DNA of 49,563 nt. Origin: Lachnospiraceae bacterium. Lineage in GTDB: Bacteria; Bacillota; Clostridia; Lachnospirales; Lachnospiraceae. Below, piece after piece: positions 34,336 to 43,599 of this stretch. The stretch lies in contig JAFRGQ010000059.1 of NCBI GenBank assembly GCA_017433725.1, positions 1-49,563 on the forward strand, written 5' to 3'. Both the position numbers and the translations under genes were made by a program. Within the stretch, counting starts at the first letter, position 1, and each line of letters opens with the position of its first letter. The notes beneath the pieces are model-generated. The model saw nothing but the letters and a program-made list of their open reading frames with translations. It was not told the origin of the DNA and did no database searches.

Positions 34336-36501
34336 TTGAAGAAGATAATGGGAATGACATTTGGCGGCCTTCAGAAAAAGATGGTCAGGCTCGTAATGCT
34401 GGTTTTGTGCCTGGCAATCGGTGCACTCACCGTGGTATCTTTTTTTCAGGACAGAATGCTGATCAGACTTGTAGAAGGTACACGTATCGAGCAACAGCAG
34501 GCTATATCCGGCACTTCAAAGGAGACGATGTCACAGGTCCTTGAGGATTCGTTCGTGAGGATGACGGGAGTTGAGGCAGAGAATGCGGATCATGAGTTTT
34601 CCGAGGTGGTCAATGATATCACTATGCTTCAGAGCATGGCGGAGGAGCTTCTGAGGAACCGGGATTCACTGGAGCCTGTCAGGATCGGCGGACCGGATAT
34701 CTCCAAGGACGGTACTGCATCGGCATTTGCTCTGAGTGAAACCGGGGTTGATTACACAAAGTCAGAATTGCTCGGCGCAGTAGCCCATATGAGCAGCACC
34801 ATGACTGCCATGCTGAATAGTTCCGATAAGTTAAGTTCCTGTTTTATCGGACTTGAGGACGGAACACATCTTGCGGTTGACAATACAACGGCAGATAAAC
34901 TGGATGAGAACGGAAATCAGATACCTTTTGCAGTACGGCAAAGACCGTGGTACAGAGGAGCTGTTCAGGATAACGGAATACATTTTACAGGTGTCATACG
35001 GGATGCATTTGACAGCGAGATGTGTGTGACCTGCTCAGTTCCGGTCATCGTGGATGACAAAATTATGGGCGTTGTCGGAATTGACATCAATATGGCAAGT
35101 ATAGATGAGTTTATTACATCTTCTTCCGGCGAGGGCGGATGCCTTTTTATAGTCAACAATAACGGGCAGGTAATATTTGCGCCTGAAAACAACGGCCTGT
35201 TTGAGACAGAACTTGCGGAGGATGCCGCAGATCTGAGGGAGAGCAGTAATACGCAGCTGGCTCAGTTCATTCGGCAGGCTCTCAGCGAGAAAACAGATCT
35301 GATGTCCGTGACCCTGAGCGGGAAGGATTACTATGTTGCGGGCGTACCGATGCCGACAGTCGGCTGGGCAATGATCATGGCCGTCGATAAGGAGCTTACG
35401 GAACAGCCGGAAAAACAGCTGCTTGCAGAATATGACAGTATCAACGCGGATGCAAGCGCCGCGTTTCGGGCGGGAAATGCAAAAATACTGAGTACTTCTG
35501 TACTTCTTGTGCTGGCTATCATCCTCATAGGATCATATCTGGCACTCTCTGCGTCACGAAATATCGTTAAGCCGATCGAGGAGATGACAAAGGATATCAA
35601 CCGCAGCAGCGAGACCGGTTCGCTGTTCGTCATGAAGGATGCCTACAGAACGGATGACGAGATCGAAGTACTCGCAGAGGCATTTACGGATCTCTCGAAA
35701 AAGACAAAGCAGTACATAGCAGACATAACCGAGATCACAAGGGAAAAAGAGCGCGTAAGCACAGAACTTCATATGGCTAACCGGATCCAGAACAGTATGC
35801 TTCCCGGCGTGTTTCCGCCGTTCCCGGACCGAAAGGAATTCGATATTTATGCTACCATGGGTCCGGCCAGGGAGGTCGGCGGAGATTTCTATGATTTCTT
35901 CCTGATTGACGAAGAACATCTGGGCATGGTCATGGCCGATGTCAGCGGCAAGGGCGTTCCTGCCGCACTGTTCATGATGATCTCGAAAGTCATCCTGCAG
36001 AGCTATGCGATGCTCGGACAGAGCCCGTCTGAGATACTGAACAAGACAAATGAAGCCATATGCTCCAGCAATCAGGAGGATATGTTCGTCACTGTCTGGA
36101 TCGGAATCCTTGAGATCAGTACCGGAAAAATAACTGCGGCAAATGCCGGCCACGAATATCCCGCACTTATGCAGGACGGAAAATTCGCCCTTTTGCGGGA
36201 TAAGCACGGACTCGTGCTCGGCGGTATGGAAGGTATTCTCTACGTCGATTACGAAATAATGCTGCATCCGGGTGATAAGCTGTTCCTCTACACAGACGGT
36301 ATTCCCGAAGCATCAGACGGAGACTATAATATGTTCGGGACGGACGGGATGCTTGAAGCGTTGAACAAAGATGTCGATTCAACGCCGCGGGAAACCCTGA
36401 ATAACGTGCAGGAAGCGGTGGAAAGCTTTGTCAAAGGGGCGGAACAGTTCGATGATATGACTATGCTGTGTCTGGAGTACAAAGGTATAACAGACCGGTA
36501 A
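34336..36501 (+). CDS. Membrane sensor with SpoIIE/PP2C-type phosphatase
   Basis: This 721-residue receptor starts at TTG 34336 after GGGGAGG (34323-34328). Order: transmembrane helix (about 18-38), a large extracellular dCache-like sensor (about 40-370, with RQRPWYRGAV and VVGIDINM typical of Cache), a second membrane helix (about 385-403), HAMP (about 404-460), a short coiled coil, and a SpoIIE/RsbU phosphatase (about 485-715). Phosphatase metal motifs are GGDFYDFF, VMADVSGKGVPAALFM and LYTDGIPEA. RsbU-like proteins dephosphorylate anti-anti-sigma factors, linking an outside signal to gene expression. No anti-sigma or STAS gene is adjacent. Confidence 0.92.
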   Translation: MKKIMGMTFGGLQKKMVRLVMLVLCLAIGALTVVSFFQDRMLIRLVEGTRIEQQQAISGTSKETMSQVLEDSFVRMTGVEAENADHEFSEVVNDITMLQSMAEELLRNRDSLEPVRIGGPDISKDGTASAFALSETGVDYTKSELLGAVAHMSSTMTAMLNSSDKLSSCFIGLEDGTHLAVDNTTADKLDENGNQIPFAVRQRPWYRGAVQDNGIHFTGVIRDAFDSEMCVTCSVPVIVDDKIMGVVGIDINMASIDEFITSSSGEGGCLFIVNNNGQVIFAPENNGLFETELAEDAADLRESSNTQLAQFIRQALSEKTDLMSVTLSGKDYYVAGVPMPTVGWAMIMAVDKELTEQPEKQLLAEYDSINADASAAFRAGNAKILSTSVLLVLAIILIGSYLALSASRNIVKPIEEMTKDINRSSETGSLFVMKDAYRTDDEIEVLAEAFTDLSKKTKQYIADITEITREKERVSTELHMANRIQNSMLPGVFPPFPDRKEFDIYATMGPAREVGGDFYDFFLIDEEHLGMVMADVSGKGVPAALFMMISKVILQSYAMLGQSPSEILNKTNEAICSSNQEDMFVTVWIGILEISTGKITAANAGHEYPALMQDGKFALLRDKHGLVLGGMEGILYVDYEIMLHPGDKLFLYTDGIPEASDGDYNMFGTDGMLEALNKDVDSTPRETLNNVQEAVESFVKGAEQFDDMTMLCLEYKGITDR

Positions 36502-36515
36502 TTAAGGGGTGAATT

Positions 36516-37007
36516 ATGCGGAACAAAAGTACTCTTTTTATTGCACAGGCTGCAATGATAGCGGCAGTTTATGTTGTTCTTACCTTTGTATTTGCACCTA
36601 TATCTTTTGGGGAAATACAGGTAAGGATATCTGAAGCTTTGACGATCCTGCCGGTGTTCACGCCGGCAGCTATTCCGGGACTCTTCGTGGGATGTCGGCT
36701 CGGCAATATGTTAAGCGGAGCTTACCTTCCCGATGTCATTTTCGGCAGCCTTGCAACACTGCTCGGCGCCATCGGGACAAGAGCACTGAGGAACGCATCC
36801 CCGTTCTTTGCTCCGCTCCCTCCAATCATCGCCAATGCATTGATCGTGCCGTTTGTTCTTCGATATACCTACGGAGTTGCGCTTCCTATCCCTCTTATGA
36901 TGCTGACAGTCGGCGTGGGTGAAGTGATCTCCTGCGGCGGACTCGGACTGATTCTATATTTTACGTTGGGGACGCGTTTGAAATCCATATTTCGGGATAA
37001 CGGTTAA
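36516..37007 (+). CDS. queT: QueT-family queuosine-precursor transporter
   Basis: This 163-residue membrane protein has about five or six helices and matches QueT, the substrate-binding S component of an energy-coupling-factor transporter: AAVYVVLTFVFAPISFGEIQ, VRISEALTILPVFTPAAIPG and GCRLGNMLSGAYLPDVIFGS. It likely captures preQ1 or another queuosine precursor. The usual preQ1 riboswitch is absent because the gene starts only 14 nt after the phosphatase stop. The ECF ATPase and T components are not in the window. Confidence 0.9.
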   Translation: MRNKSTLFIAQAAMIAAVYVVLTFVFAPISFGEIQVRISEALTILPVFTPAAIPGLFVGCRLGNMLSGAYLPDVIFGSLATLLGAIGTRALRNASPFFAPLPPIIANALIVPFVLRYTYGVALPIPLMMLTVGVGEVISCGGLGLILYFTLGTRLKSIFRDNG

Positions 37008-37040
37008 GAACAGAACAGGTATAAGACCGGGAGGTGCATA

Positions 37041-37325
37041 ATGATACGACAGCGTATTGTATTCAGAGGCAGGGTCCAGGGAGTGGGATTCCGATACAGA
37101 GCGAGAATGGCTGCTGCGCAGATCGGCGTGACCGGATGGGTCAGAAATAATCCGGACGGCACTGTGACCATGGAAATACAGGGAACGGAAGAGCAGATTG
37201 ACAGCGTTATTATCGCAATTGAGAGAAGTAAGTTCATACAGATCGACTCGATGGATGTGAAATCTCTGCCGCTGATAGAAAAGGAGCAGGATTTTCAGCC
37301 TGTAAGAAGTTATTACGGATTCTGA
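37041..37325 (+). CDS. acyP: Acylphosphatase
   Basis: This 94-residue enzyme hydrolyses carboxyl-phosphate bonds. It contains the family signature GRVQGVGFRYRARMAA, with the catalytic Arg in GFRYR, and GWVRNNPDGTVTMEIQG, with the catalytic Asn. GGGAGG lies upstream of the ATG. Complete and of normal length, it is the third gene in the run behind the SpoIIE-type phosphatase. It might limit acyl phosphates such as those made by buk and pta (speculative). Confidence 0.92.
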   Translation: MIRQRIVFRGRVQGVGFRYRARMAAAQIGVTGWVRNNPDGTVTMEIQGTEEQIDSVIIAIERSKFIQIDSMDVKSLPLIEKEQDFQPVRSYYGF

Positions 37326-37389
37326 GACGGGTATTCCGGAATGGAAGAGTGCTCTCAGCATTTTAGAAGAATCGAAAAAGGACTATTCT

Positions 37390-38622
37390 ATGTATCCGCC
37401 TGTTCACGAGAGACCTGAAAATTTGTTTACATTTGAACGATTGGACATGTTATGGGAGCGATATCCGCAGTACCATGACATGTCCACTTTTGCTGCGCTT
37501 GACGTACTGTTAGAAGAACATGAATCCTACCGGAAGGACTTTGAGGATCTTCGGGAGGAATATGAGACGAATCATTACGACAGATTTCTTGTGCAGCTTT
37601 CCTGGTCCGATCTGGCTTACAGGCATGCGACCAAACAACTCATAGAAGAAGCGCCCCCTTTTGAAGAGAATGCTTATGTGAAGAGCTTTATCGGCCAGTT
37701 TTCGGACATAGATACAGACCGGAAGGCATGCTTTCTGTTTCCCGAAAGTTATGTCTCTCAGTACTTCGTTATCACGGAGGTATGCAAAAGGGCTGAAGAC
37801 TTTCATCCTGTTAAGAGCCTTTTCCCGGATGAGGAGAAGATTCACTATCTGGCGGTCTTCGACAAACAGAATATGGATGATGTACTTCTCATGTACCACC
37901 TGCTCTACACCAATTCGTCCAGTGAAGTTTTCGGCGGTTATTCGCTCTATGACTATCCTTTTCCTTGGTATCAAAATCATCTTTGGGAAAATGGCGTGGT
38001 CCTCAGATCTCCGTATCTGCCTGACAGACTGGCCAAATATCAGGGGAATCTGCCTTATTACCACAATCCCGCAAAGACGGTTTATGTGAGGCGGAATATC
38101 GAGCACATGCTGGAATGCGGGTACTTCGCCTCCGAGCTTGAGTTCTTCCTTGCGCTGACCAGAGTCATCATGCCTTTTTTTCAGTGGTGGTATACGGATC
38201 TTTCTCTCTATGAGGAGAAGGACGGATTCCGAACGGATTGGAGACTGGAGAGGACAAAGATTAGGACAAATCTCACAGCGGAAGGCGTCATAAAACCCAA
38301 ATGGAAGCATGAACTCTCATTGTTCCACGCTGTCAGACGAAAGCACCCGGATACCTTATATCAGTATCGCCCGAAATGGCTCGGAAGGCAGAGTCTTGAT
38401 CTCTATGTTCCTTCTCTTCGAACGGCAATTGAGTATCAGGGCGTTCAGCATTACCGCCCGATTGATTTCTTCGGCGGGGAGGAAGCGCTGGCTCAGAGGC
38501 AGGAGCTTGATATCCAGAAGAGAAGGCTCTGCGAGGAGAATAACGTTCGGCTGATTGAGTGGCCGTACAGCCTTGAGCCGGCCGAGAAAAACATTCGGAA
38601 AGTGTTCGCAGGTGAAAATTGA
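37390..38622 (+). CDS. Hypothetical protein with C-terminal PD-(D/E)xK-like domain
   Basis: This 410-residue soluble protein starts behind AAAAAGGA. The first 280 residues are not recognised; they are rich in aromatic residues (YPFPWYQNHLW, PFFQWWYTDLS). Residues about 305-408 look like a Vsr/DUF559-type nuclease fold: WKHELSLFHAVRR, then QYRPKWLGRQSLDLYVPSL (candidate Asp), AIEYQGVQHYRP (candidate Glu and Gln) and RQELDIQKRRLCEENNVRLI (Asp and Lys). A nuclease role is inferred from these spacings only. No toxin, modification or repair partner is adjacent. Confidence 0.7.
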   Translation: MYPPVHERPENLFTFERLDMLWERYPQYHDMSTFAALDVLLEEHESYRKDFEDLREEYETNHYDRFLVQLSWSDLAYRHATKQLIEEAPPFEENAYVKSFIGQFSDIDTDRKACFLFPESYVSQYFVITEVCKRAEDFHPVKSLFPDEEKIHYLAVFDKQNMDDVLLMYHLLYTNSSSEVFGGYSLYDYPFPWYQNHLWENGVVLRSPYLPDRLAKYQGNLPYYHNPAKTVYVRRNIEHMLECGYFASELEFFLALTRVIMPFFQWWYTDLSLYEEKDGFRTDWRLERTKIRTNLTAEGVIKPKWKHELSLFHAVRRKHPDTLYQYRPKWLGRQSLDLYVPSLRTAIEYQGVQHYRPIDFFGGEEALAQRQELDIQKRRLCEENNVRLIEWPYSLEPAEKNIRKVFAGEN

Positions 38623-38745
38623 AGTTTTTTGAGCTGAATCCGATATGTTTGCGTGGAGAATCAGCAAGAGCATCGTATGTCTGATTCTGCGATGAGTATA
38701 GAAAACATAAGAGATATCCGGAGCAGAAAAGAGAGAGGAAAAACT

Positions 38746-39741
38746 ATGAGCAGGAAAGTATTGATTATCAACACAGGAGGAACCCTCTCCTCTGTCGCCA
38801 AAGAATACGGCCTTACGCCGGGTCTCACAACGGACTCCATGCTGCGGGAGCTGCACATTTTGGCCGGTGAAGCAGAACTGACAACGCTGGAATACGCGTC
38901 TGTTGACAGCGCCAACATTTTTCCGGAAGACTGGGCAAAGCTCGCAAGTCTGATCAGTGAAAAGCGTGAATGTGTTGACGGGATTGTTGTCATTCACGGA
39001 ACGGATACACTTGCTTATACGTCCTCCATGCTCTCTTTTATGCTTCAAAATATCCGTATCCCGGTAGTCATTACCGGCAGCCAGCTGTCTATCTCGAATC
39101 CGGTAGCGGACGCGATGGAGAACCTTCGCTGCGCTATTTATATGGCACAGACCGGATGCCCGGGCGTATTTGTTGCTTTCAACAGGAAGGTAATGCTCGG
39201 ATGCCGTGCGTCGAAGGTGAGAGCGCTGAGTTTTGACGCATTCGACAGTATCAACTGTCCGAATGTTGCGGAAATCAGCTCCATCGGCATGAAAATCAAT
39301 CAGCAGGTACTGCCCGGAAGGAGAGGCGTTTTCCGTCTGCAGAACAAATACTGTCAGGATGTTGCTGTCCTCAAACTGTTTCCGGGAATGCACCGCAAGG
39401 TCCTCGGAATGTATGCAGATCAGGGATACCGCGCTATTTATATAGAGGCGTTCGGACTTGGCGGTATGCCCTTTGTGAAACATGATTTTATCGGTGAGAT
39501 CCGCAGCCTGGTAGCAGAGGGGATAACAGTACTGGTCGGTACGCAGTGCCGATTTGAGGGAAGCAGCCTCTCGGTCTATGAGACGGGGCGAAGGGCGATA
39601 GAAGCCGGTGTCCTGCAGGCCTATGATATGACGACGGAAGCGGCGGTGACCAAGCTGATGTGGGTACTTGGACAGACAGATGATCCTGCTGAGATCCGTG
39701 AGTATTTTCAGTTGAACCTGTGCGGCGAAGTGAAGATTTAA
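38746..39741 (+). CDS. L-asparaginase, cytoplasmic type I
   Basis: This is a 331-residue protein when started at ATG 38746, after GAGAGGAAAA; the frame reaches 38653 but that lead has no family similarity. It hydrolyses asparagine to aspartate and ammonia. Catalytic motif 1 is IINTGGTLSSVAKEYG, motif 2 is VVIHGTDTLAYTSSML, and FNRKVMLGCRASKV and TQCRFEGSSLSVYETG follow as in AnsA-type enzymes. No signal peptide is present, which fits the cytoplasmic type. It is a single gene with no promoter or terminator that stands out. Confidence 0.9.
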   Translation: MSRKVLIINTGGTLSSVAKEYGLTPGLTTDSMLRELHILAGEAELTTLEYASVDSANIFPEDWAKLASLISEKRECVDGIVVIHGTDTLAYTSSMLSFMLQNIRIPVVITGSQLSISNPVADAMENLRCAIYMAQTGCPGVFVAFNRKVMLGCRASKVRALSFDAFDSINCPNVAEISSIGMKINQQVLPGRRGVFRLQNKYCQDVAVLKLFPGMHRKVLGMYADQGYRAIYIEAFGLGGMPFVKHDFIGEIRSLVAEGITVLVGTQCRFEGSSLSVYETGRRAIEAGVLQAYDMTTEAAVTKLMWVLGQTDDPAEIREYFQLNLCGEVKI

Positions 39742-39767
39742 CTTTAGAAATATATACTGTGAGTTCT

Positions 39768-39795
39768 TTGATTATTGAACTTTATCTGTTATAAT
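39768..39795 (+). promoter_or_regulatory. Promoter of the surface protein gene
   Basis: TTGATT (39768-39773) and TATAAT (39790-39795), with a 16-nt spacer and an extended TG (TGTTATAAT). Confidence 0.7.
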
Positions 39796-39835
39796 TAATC
39801 CGTTAATGTTTTTTAGATCAAAAAAGGAGCCGTAT

Positions 39836-42800
39836 ATGAGAGCAAAGATCCTGTCTCGTATGTCAGTTATTCTAACTGCAGTTTTCCTTACAATGAGTTT
39901 TTCAGGTACTGCTTATGCTGAAACCAATTCTGCCGCCACTATGAGCCTTCAGAATCATAAAGGCACAGTGAAAATTACGGATTCGAAAGGAAAAACGCGA
40001 TCTGTGCTGGAAAATGTTCGCTTCGACAGCGGTGACACGGTAAGCACAGGCAAGGATTGCTCTGCATCCGTTGCGCTGGATTCAAACAAAGTTGTCTCAA
40101 TGTCCGAGAACAGTACTGTAGAATTCAAGAAGCAGACGAATGCCATAGAATTGAATATGAAAGAAGGAGAGATCCTTTTTGATGTACAGAGAAAGCTGGA
40201 TCCTAAGGAGAAACTGGATGTCAGGACCGGCGCTATGTCGATCGGTATCAGCGGCGCGATTGTTGCTCTTGAGGTGAGTCCGCAAGCAGCTACAATAGGC
40301 TCTGTATCCAAAACGGAAAGCCTCAAAGTTCTATCCGGTACAGCCGAAGCTGTCTGCACGGATGAAGCCGGGATCCGAAGAGTAGTATCAGTCCCGGCAG
40401 GTCATAAGCTTACCATCACCGATAAGGACGGAGATAGCTCGGCGGATGAAATTTCCGAACCTGCGGAGATGGAATACAGTGATCTCAATGCGTTTGAAAA
40501 AACAGAGATAAATAACTCGGATTCCGTGAAGCGAAGGGTTTCCGAAAACAAAAATTTAACAGCGGATGACTATTCCGCGAACGGAGACTGGGTCATTAAT
40601 AATGAAATCAAGCTTGTTGCCCCAAGCGCCAGCAAGACCTATGACGGTACACCGCTTACCTGCAAAGAAGGGGTAAAGGTTTACGGGCTTCCGGAGGACT
40701 TCAGAATTGAAGCAAAGGTGAGAGGTCAAATTACGAATGCCGGATCGTCCGACAATATGATTCATTATTATACGATATTCAACGCGGGCAATGAGGACGT
40801 TACATCACACTTTAAGAATATTAAAACAGTTAAGGGAAAGCTGGTTGTGAATCCCGCTACGCTTACTGTGTGGACAGGAAGTGCCGAAAAAGAGCATGAC
40901 GGGAAACCTCTTAAGAATTCCGAAGCAAGGCTTGGCAGTTATATAATTCCTGATCCGGAAGAACCTGAATGGTACAATATGTCTTATGCCGCTGTCGGAA
41001 AACAGAAGGATTTTGAAGTTCAGGTATTGTACGGCATATGCGGTAATTCTCATGTATACGGAACAAATCCGCTTACCGGAATTACGAAAGATGTCGAACT
41101 TCGAGTCGGGCAGGAACTTACTGTTTGGCTGACGGATAAAGACGGGGATGAAAGCATTAAGTTCGAAACCACATCGATTTCAGCCGAAGAATTGCCGGAT
41201 GAAGTTCTTCAGTTGTATTCGGACAATAAAGAGCTTTTAGCAAGAGCATGCTCTGATGCTAAGTGGAAGCAGTCAGAAGTTGAAAAGCTTATTCAGAAGC
41301 GGATTAATAAAAAAAGTACCGATAGTACATCAAGAGTACCCTGGAACGGCAATCTGACCTCAGGTATTCAGAATACCGGGGTGACAACGAAAGCACCGAA
41401 TAGTCCCGGTTCCTTCACTCTTCTTACGACCGGTTCTGATAAAAAAGGCAATCAGGTTCCAAAGAAGCTGACCAAGTATGGTCTGTCAGTCAAAAAAGAA
41501 TACGCTGATAGTCTGATGAAAGATTATACAAATGTGCACATCAATATCATGTCCGATATCAACGATTATAAGGAAAGACCTCTCGGAAGTGCGGAATCAA
41601 AGTTTGTATCTCATCAGATTGATAATAGAATCAAAGTAGTTGCAACCGGCAGTCAGACCGACACCGGATCAGGCAAGAACACATATAAGATTGATTGGCG
41701 CGGAGCTGACGAAAAGAATTATAAAATTGATGAACAGCTCGGCACGCTTACTGTAAAGGAAAAGCAAAACGCTTCGGGGAGCAACAGTAGTTCTTCCGGT
41801 TCTAATGGTTCCCGAGGTTCTTCCAACCCTGTCGGTTCAGTTGTATCGTACATTATTGAATATCTGGACTGGCCTTTTGAAGATACAACTCCCATAACAT
41901 TTGAAACTCCATCATACAGTAGGCCATATGACGGAACTCCTCTGACAGTGAACGAGGTAACAGCTACCGGACTTCCGGACGGCTATACTTTCACAGCTGA
42001 GACATCGGGAATGCAGACAGATGTTGGTGAATGTGAAAACAGCATCGCCGAGTACAGGATTTATGATGCAGCAGGCAATGATGTAACGGAGCAGTTCGTA
42101 AATGTAGATTATCAGATCGGCACCCTTACTGTAACGCAGGCGAATGCTACGGTAACAACCGTTTCGGCAGAGAAAGTATACGATGGGGTACCGTTCAGTG
42201 CCGGCGATATTGGTATTTCGGGGCTTGCGGAAGCGGATAGAGAGAGGGTAACGGTCACAGCGACCGGAACAATCACGGACGTTGGAAGTGTAGCCAACAC
42301 GTACACGATCGACTGGGGTGACGTCAACAGTGATAACTATTTCCTGAGCGAGGAACTCGGTACGCTTACTGTTACAGCTCGAGATGCAGTTGTGTATACC
42401 GGATCAGCTGAGAAGGAGTACGACGCAGAGGAGCTGACGTGTCAGGACGCTTGGATTGAAGGGCTTACAGCAGCGGATGACGAGAAGGTAGCAGTCACAG
42501 CGACCGGAACGATCACGGACGTCGGAAGTGTAGTTAACACGTACACGATCAATTGGGGTGATGTGAACGCGAACAACTATAATCTGTCAGATAATCTCGG
42601 AGCACTTACGGTTACACCGGTCGAGATAATATTTGATCTCCATTGCCAGGATTACGAAGGCTTCACGTATGAGTATAGTGGATATCCGATCGTGCCTGAA
42701 TGGGTCGAAGGTCGTTATTCGGAAGAGAGTAATATTATAGAGGAAGGCTATTCGTTGATAGCGGATGAGGAAGGATATGTGACGACATTGGTTGAAACAT

Positions 42801-43192
42801 TCCTGCTAAGAGGTACCGATAAGATAGAAATCAGGGTAAATGGCTACACGGATGTCGGAACCTATGAGCTTATTCCTGAAGTGAACTTCATTAGCGGTTC
42901 TTCGACGAATTATATCTGGAGTATCGTAAATAACGTGATGACTATCTCACCTGCTCCTTTAGTGGTCTATACGGGTTCGGCTCAAAAAGTATATGATGAA
43001 TACCCGCTTACGAATGAGCACGCCGGCATAGACGGATTGAAGGATACGGACGCTGTAACCATAATGGCCGATGGGATGCTTTCAGAAGTCGGAGAGGTGC
43101 CCAACACATATATGATCGACTGGGGCGATACAAATCCGAATAATTATTTCATTACTGAGGAGCTTGGAATTCTGAGCGTGCAGGAACCGTAA
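39836..43192 (+). CDS. Secreted FecR-domain protein with MBG-type repeats
   Basis: This is a 1118-residue protein when started at ATG 39836 behind AAAAAGGAG. A signal peptide ends at AYA (residues 26-28). Residues about 35-200 form a FecR-like beta domain (GTVKITDSKGKTRSV, FDSGDTVSTG, GAMSIGISGAIVALE). The remainder holds at least five MBG-type beta repeats, recognisable by (K/R)xYDGxPLT and NTYTIDWGDVNxxNYxxxxELGTLTV, plus a Ser/Gly linker near 650-670. No LPXTG anchor, SLH repeats or terminal membrane helix is present, so it is probably secreted or held non-covalently. In MBG proteins the repeats act as stalks. The function is unknown. Confidence 0.85.
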   Translation: MRAKILSRMSVILTAVFLTMSFSGTAYAETNSAATMSLQNHKGTVKITDSKGKTRSVLENVRFDSGDTVSTGKDCSASVALDSNKVVSMSENSTVEFKKQTNAIELNMKEGEILFDVQRKLDPKEKLDVRTGAMSIGISGAIVALEVSPQAATIGSVSKTESLKVLSGTAEAVCTDEAGIRRVVSVPAGHKLTITDKDGDSSADEISEPAEMEYSDLNAFEKTEINNSDSVKRRVSENKNLTADDYSANGDWVINNEIKLVAPSASKTYDGTPLTCKEGVKVYGLPEDFRIEAKVRGQITNAGSSDNMIHYYTIFNAGNEDVTSHFKNIKTVKGKLVVNPATLTVWTGSAEKEHDGKPLKNSEARLGSYIIPDPEEPEWYNMSYAAVGKQKDFEVQVLYGICGNSHVYGTNPLTGITKDVELRVGQELTVWLTDKDGDESIKFETTSISAEELPDEVLQLYSDNKELLARACSDAKWKQSEVEKLIQKRINKKSTDSTSRVPWNGNLTSGIQNTGVTTKAPNSPGSFTLLTTGSDKKGNQVPKKLTKYGLSVKKEYADSLMKDYTNVHINIMSDINDYKERPLGSAESKFVSHQIDNRIKVVATGSQTDTGSGKNTYKIDWRGADEKNYKIDEQLGTLTVKEKQNASGSNSSSSGSNGSRGSSNPVGSVVSYIIEYLDWPFEDTTPITFETPSYSRPYDGTPLTVNEVTATGLPDGYTFTAETSGMQTDVGECENSIAEYRIYDAAGNDVTEQFVNVDYQIGTLTVTQANATVTTVSAEKVYDGVPFSAGDIGISGLAEADRERVTVTATGTITDVGSVANTYTIDWGDVNSDNYFLSEELGTLTVTARDAVVYTGSAEKEYDAEELTCQDAWIEGLTAADDEKVAVTATGTITDVGSVVNTYTINWGDVNANNYNLSDNLGALTVTPVEIIFDLHCQDYEGFTYEYSGYPIVPEWVEGRYSEESNIIEEGYSLIADEEGYVTTLVETFLLRGTDKIEIRVNGYTDVGTYELIPEVNFISGSSTNYIWSIVNNVMTISPAPLVVYTGSAQKVYDEYPLTNEHAGIDGLKDTDAVTIMADGMLSEVGEVPNTYMIDWGDTNPNNYFITEELGILSVQEP
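42246..42585 (+). repeat. Near-identical internal repeats, 240-nt period
   Basis: 42246-42345 and 42486-42585 are nearly identical (GTCACAGCGACCGGAAC..., ...ACACGTACACGATC) at an exact 240-nt offset. They encode TATGTITDVGSV-NTYTI in two successive MBG repeats, so one repeat arose by recent duplication. Confidence 0.8.
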
Positions 43193-43273
43193 ATGCTTCT
43201 GCTGTCGGGTCTTTCATAGTCAGAAGGAACAGAAACCGGCTCATGAAAAACGTAATCTATACTGTTGTTGCAG

Positions 43274-43309
43274 CTGCGCTGATCACTAATATGGTCGGCG
43301 CAGTTTTTT
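43274..43309 (+). terminator. Intrinsic terminator downstream of the surface protein
   Basis: CTGCGCTGATCA (43274-43285) pairs with TGGTCGGCGCAG (43292-43303), with G-T pairs, followed by TTTTTT. Confidence 0.8.
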
Positions 43310-43392
43310 GTGTCATAGGAAACTGCGTTCCCTATGACATAAAAACGCTCCGCGAGCAAAGTCCTGCTGCGCTCCCCTCATGATTGAGGGGA
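43306..43392. repeat. Palindromic repeats between surface protein and TetR genes
   Basis: TGTCATAGG (43311-43319) and CCTATGACA (about 43331-43339) form a hairpin whose left arm matches the sequence at 3175-3190. CCCCTCATGATTGAGGGG (43375-43392) is a second palindrome. The 407-nt gap (43193-43599) otherwise contains the terminator and a lone TATAAT at 43571-43576; no gene was seen. Confidence 0.6.
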
Positions 43393-43599
43393 TGTTGGAG
43401 TTGAAGTCCGCTTGCGGAATTTGTCCCATAATCTGAGAAAATACTGAAAACCTGTTGCATATACGTAAGAGGAAAGCTTATAATCAATAATCAGATTATC
43501 GATAAAGTCATTATCGAATGTTATCCGGCCATAATTATTGTAAATTGTATAAATTGCCGGATTAGTAGGATATAATATTAATTGAAGGAGGTATGTAAA

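Noticed and set aside
36502-36515. preQ1 riboswitch before queT
   Set aside because: Only 14 nt separate queT from the upstream gene, too short for the aptamer.
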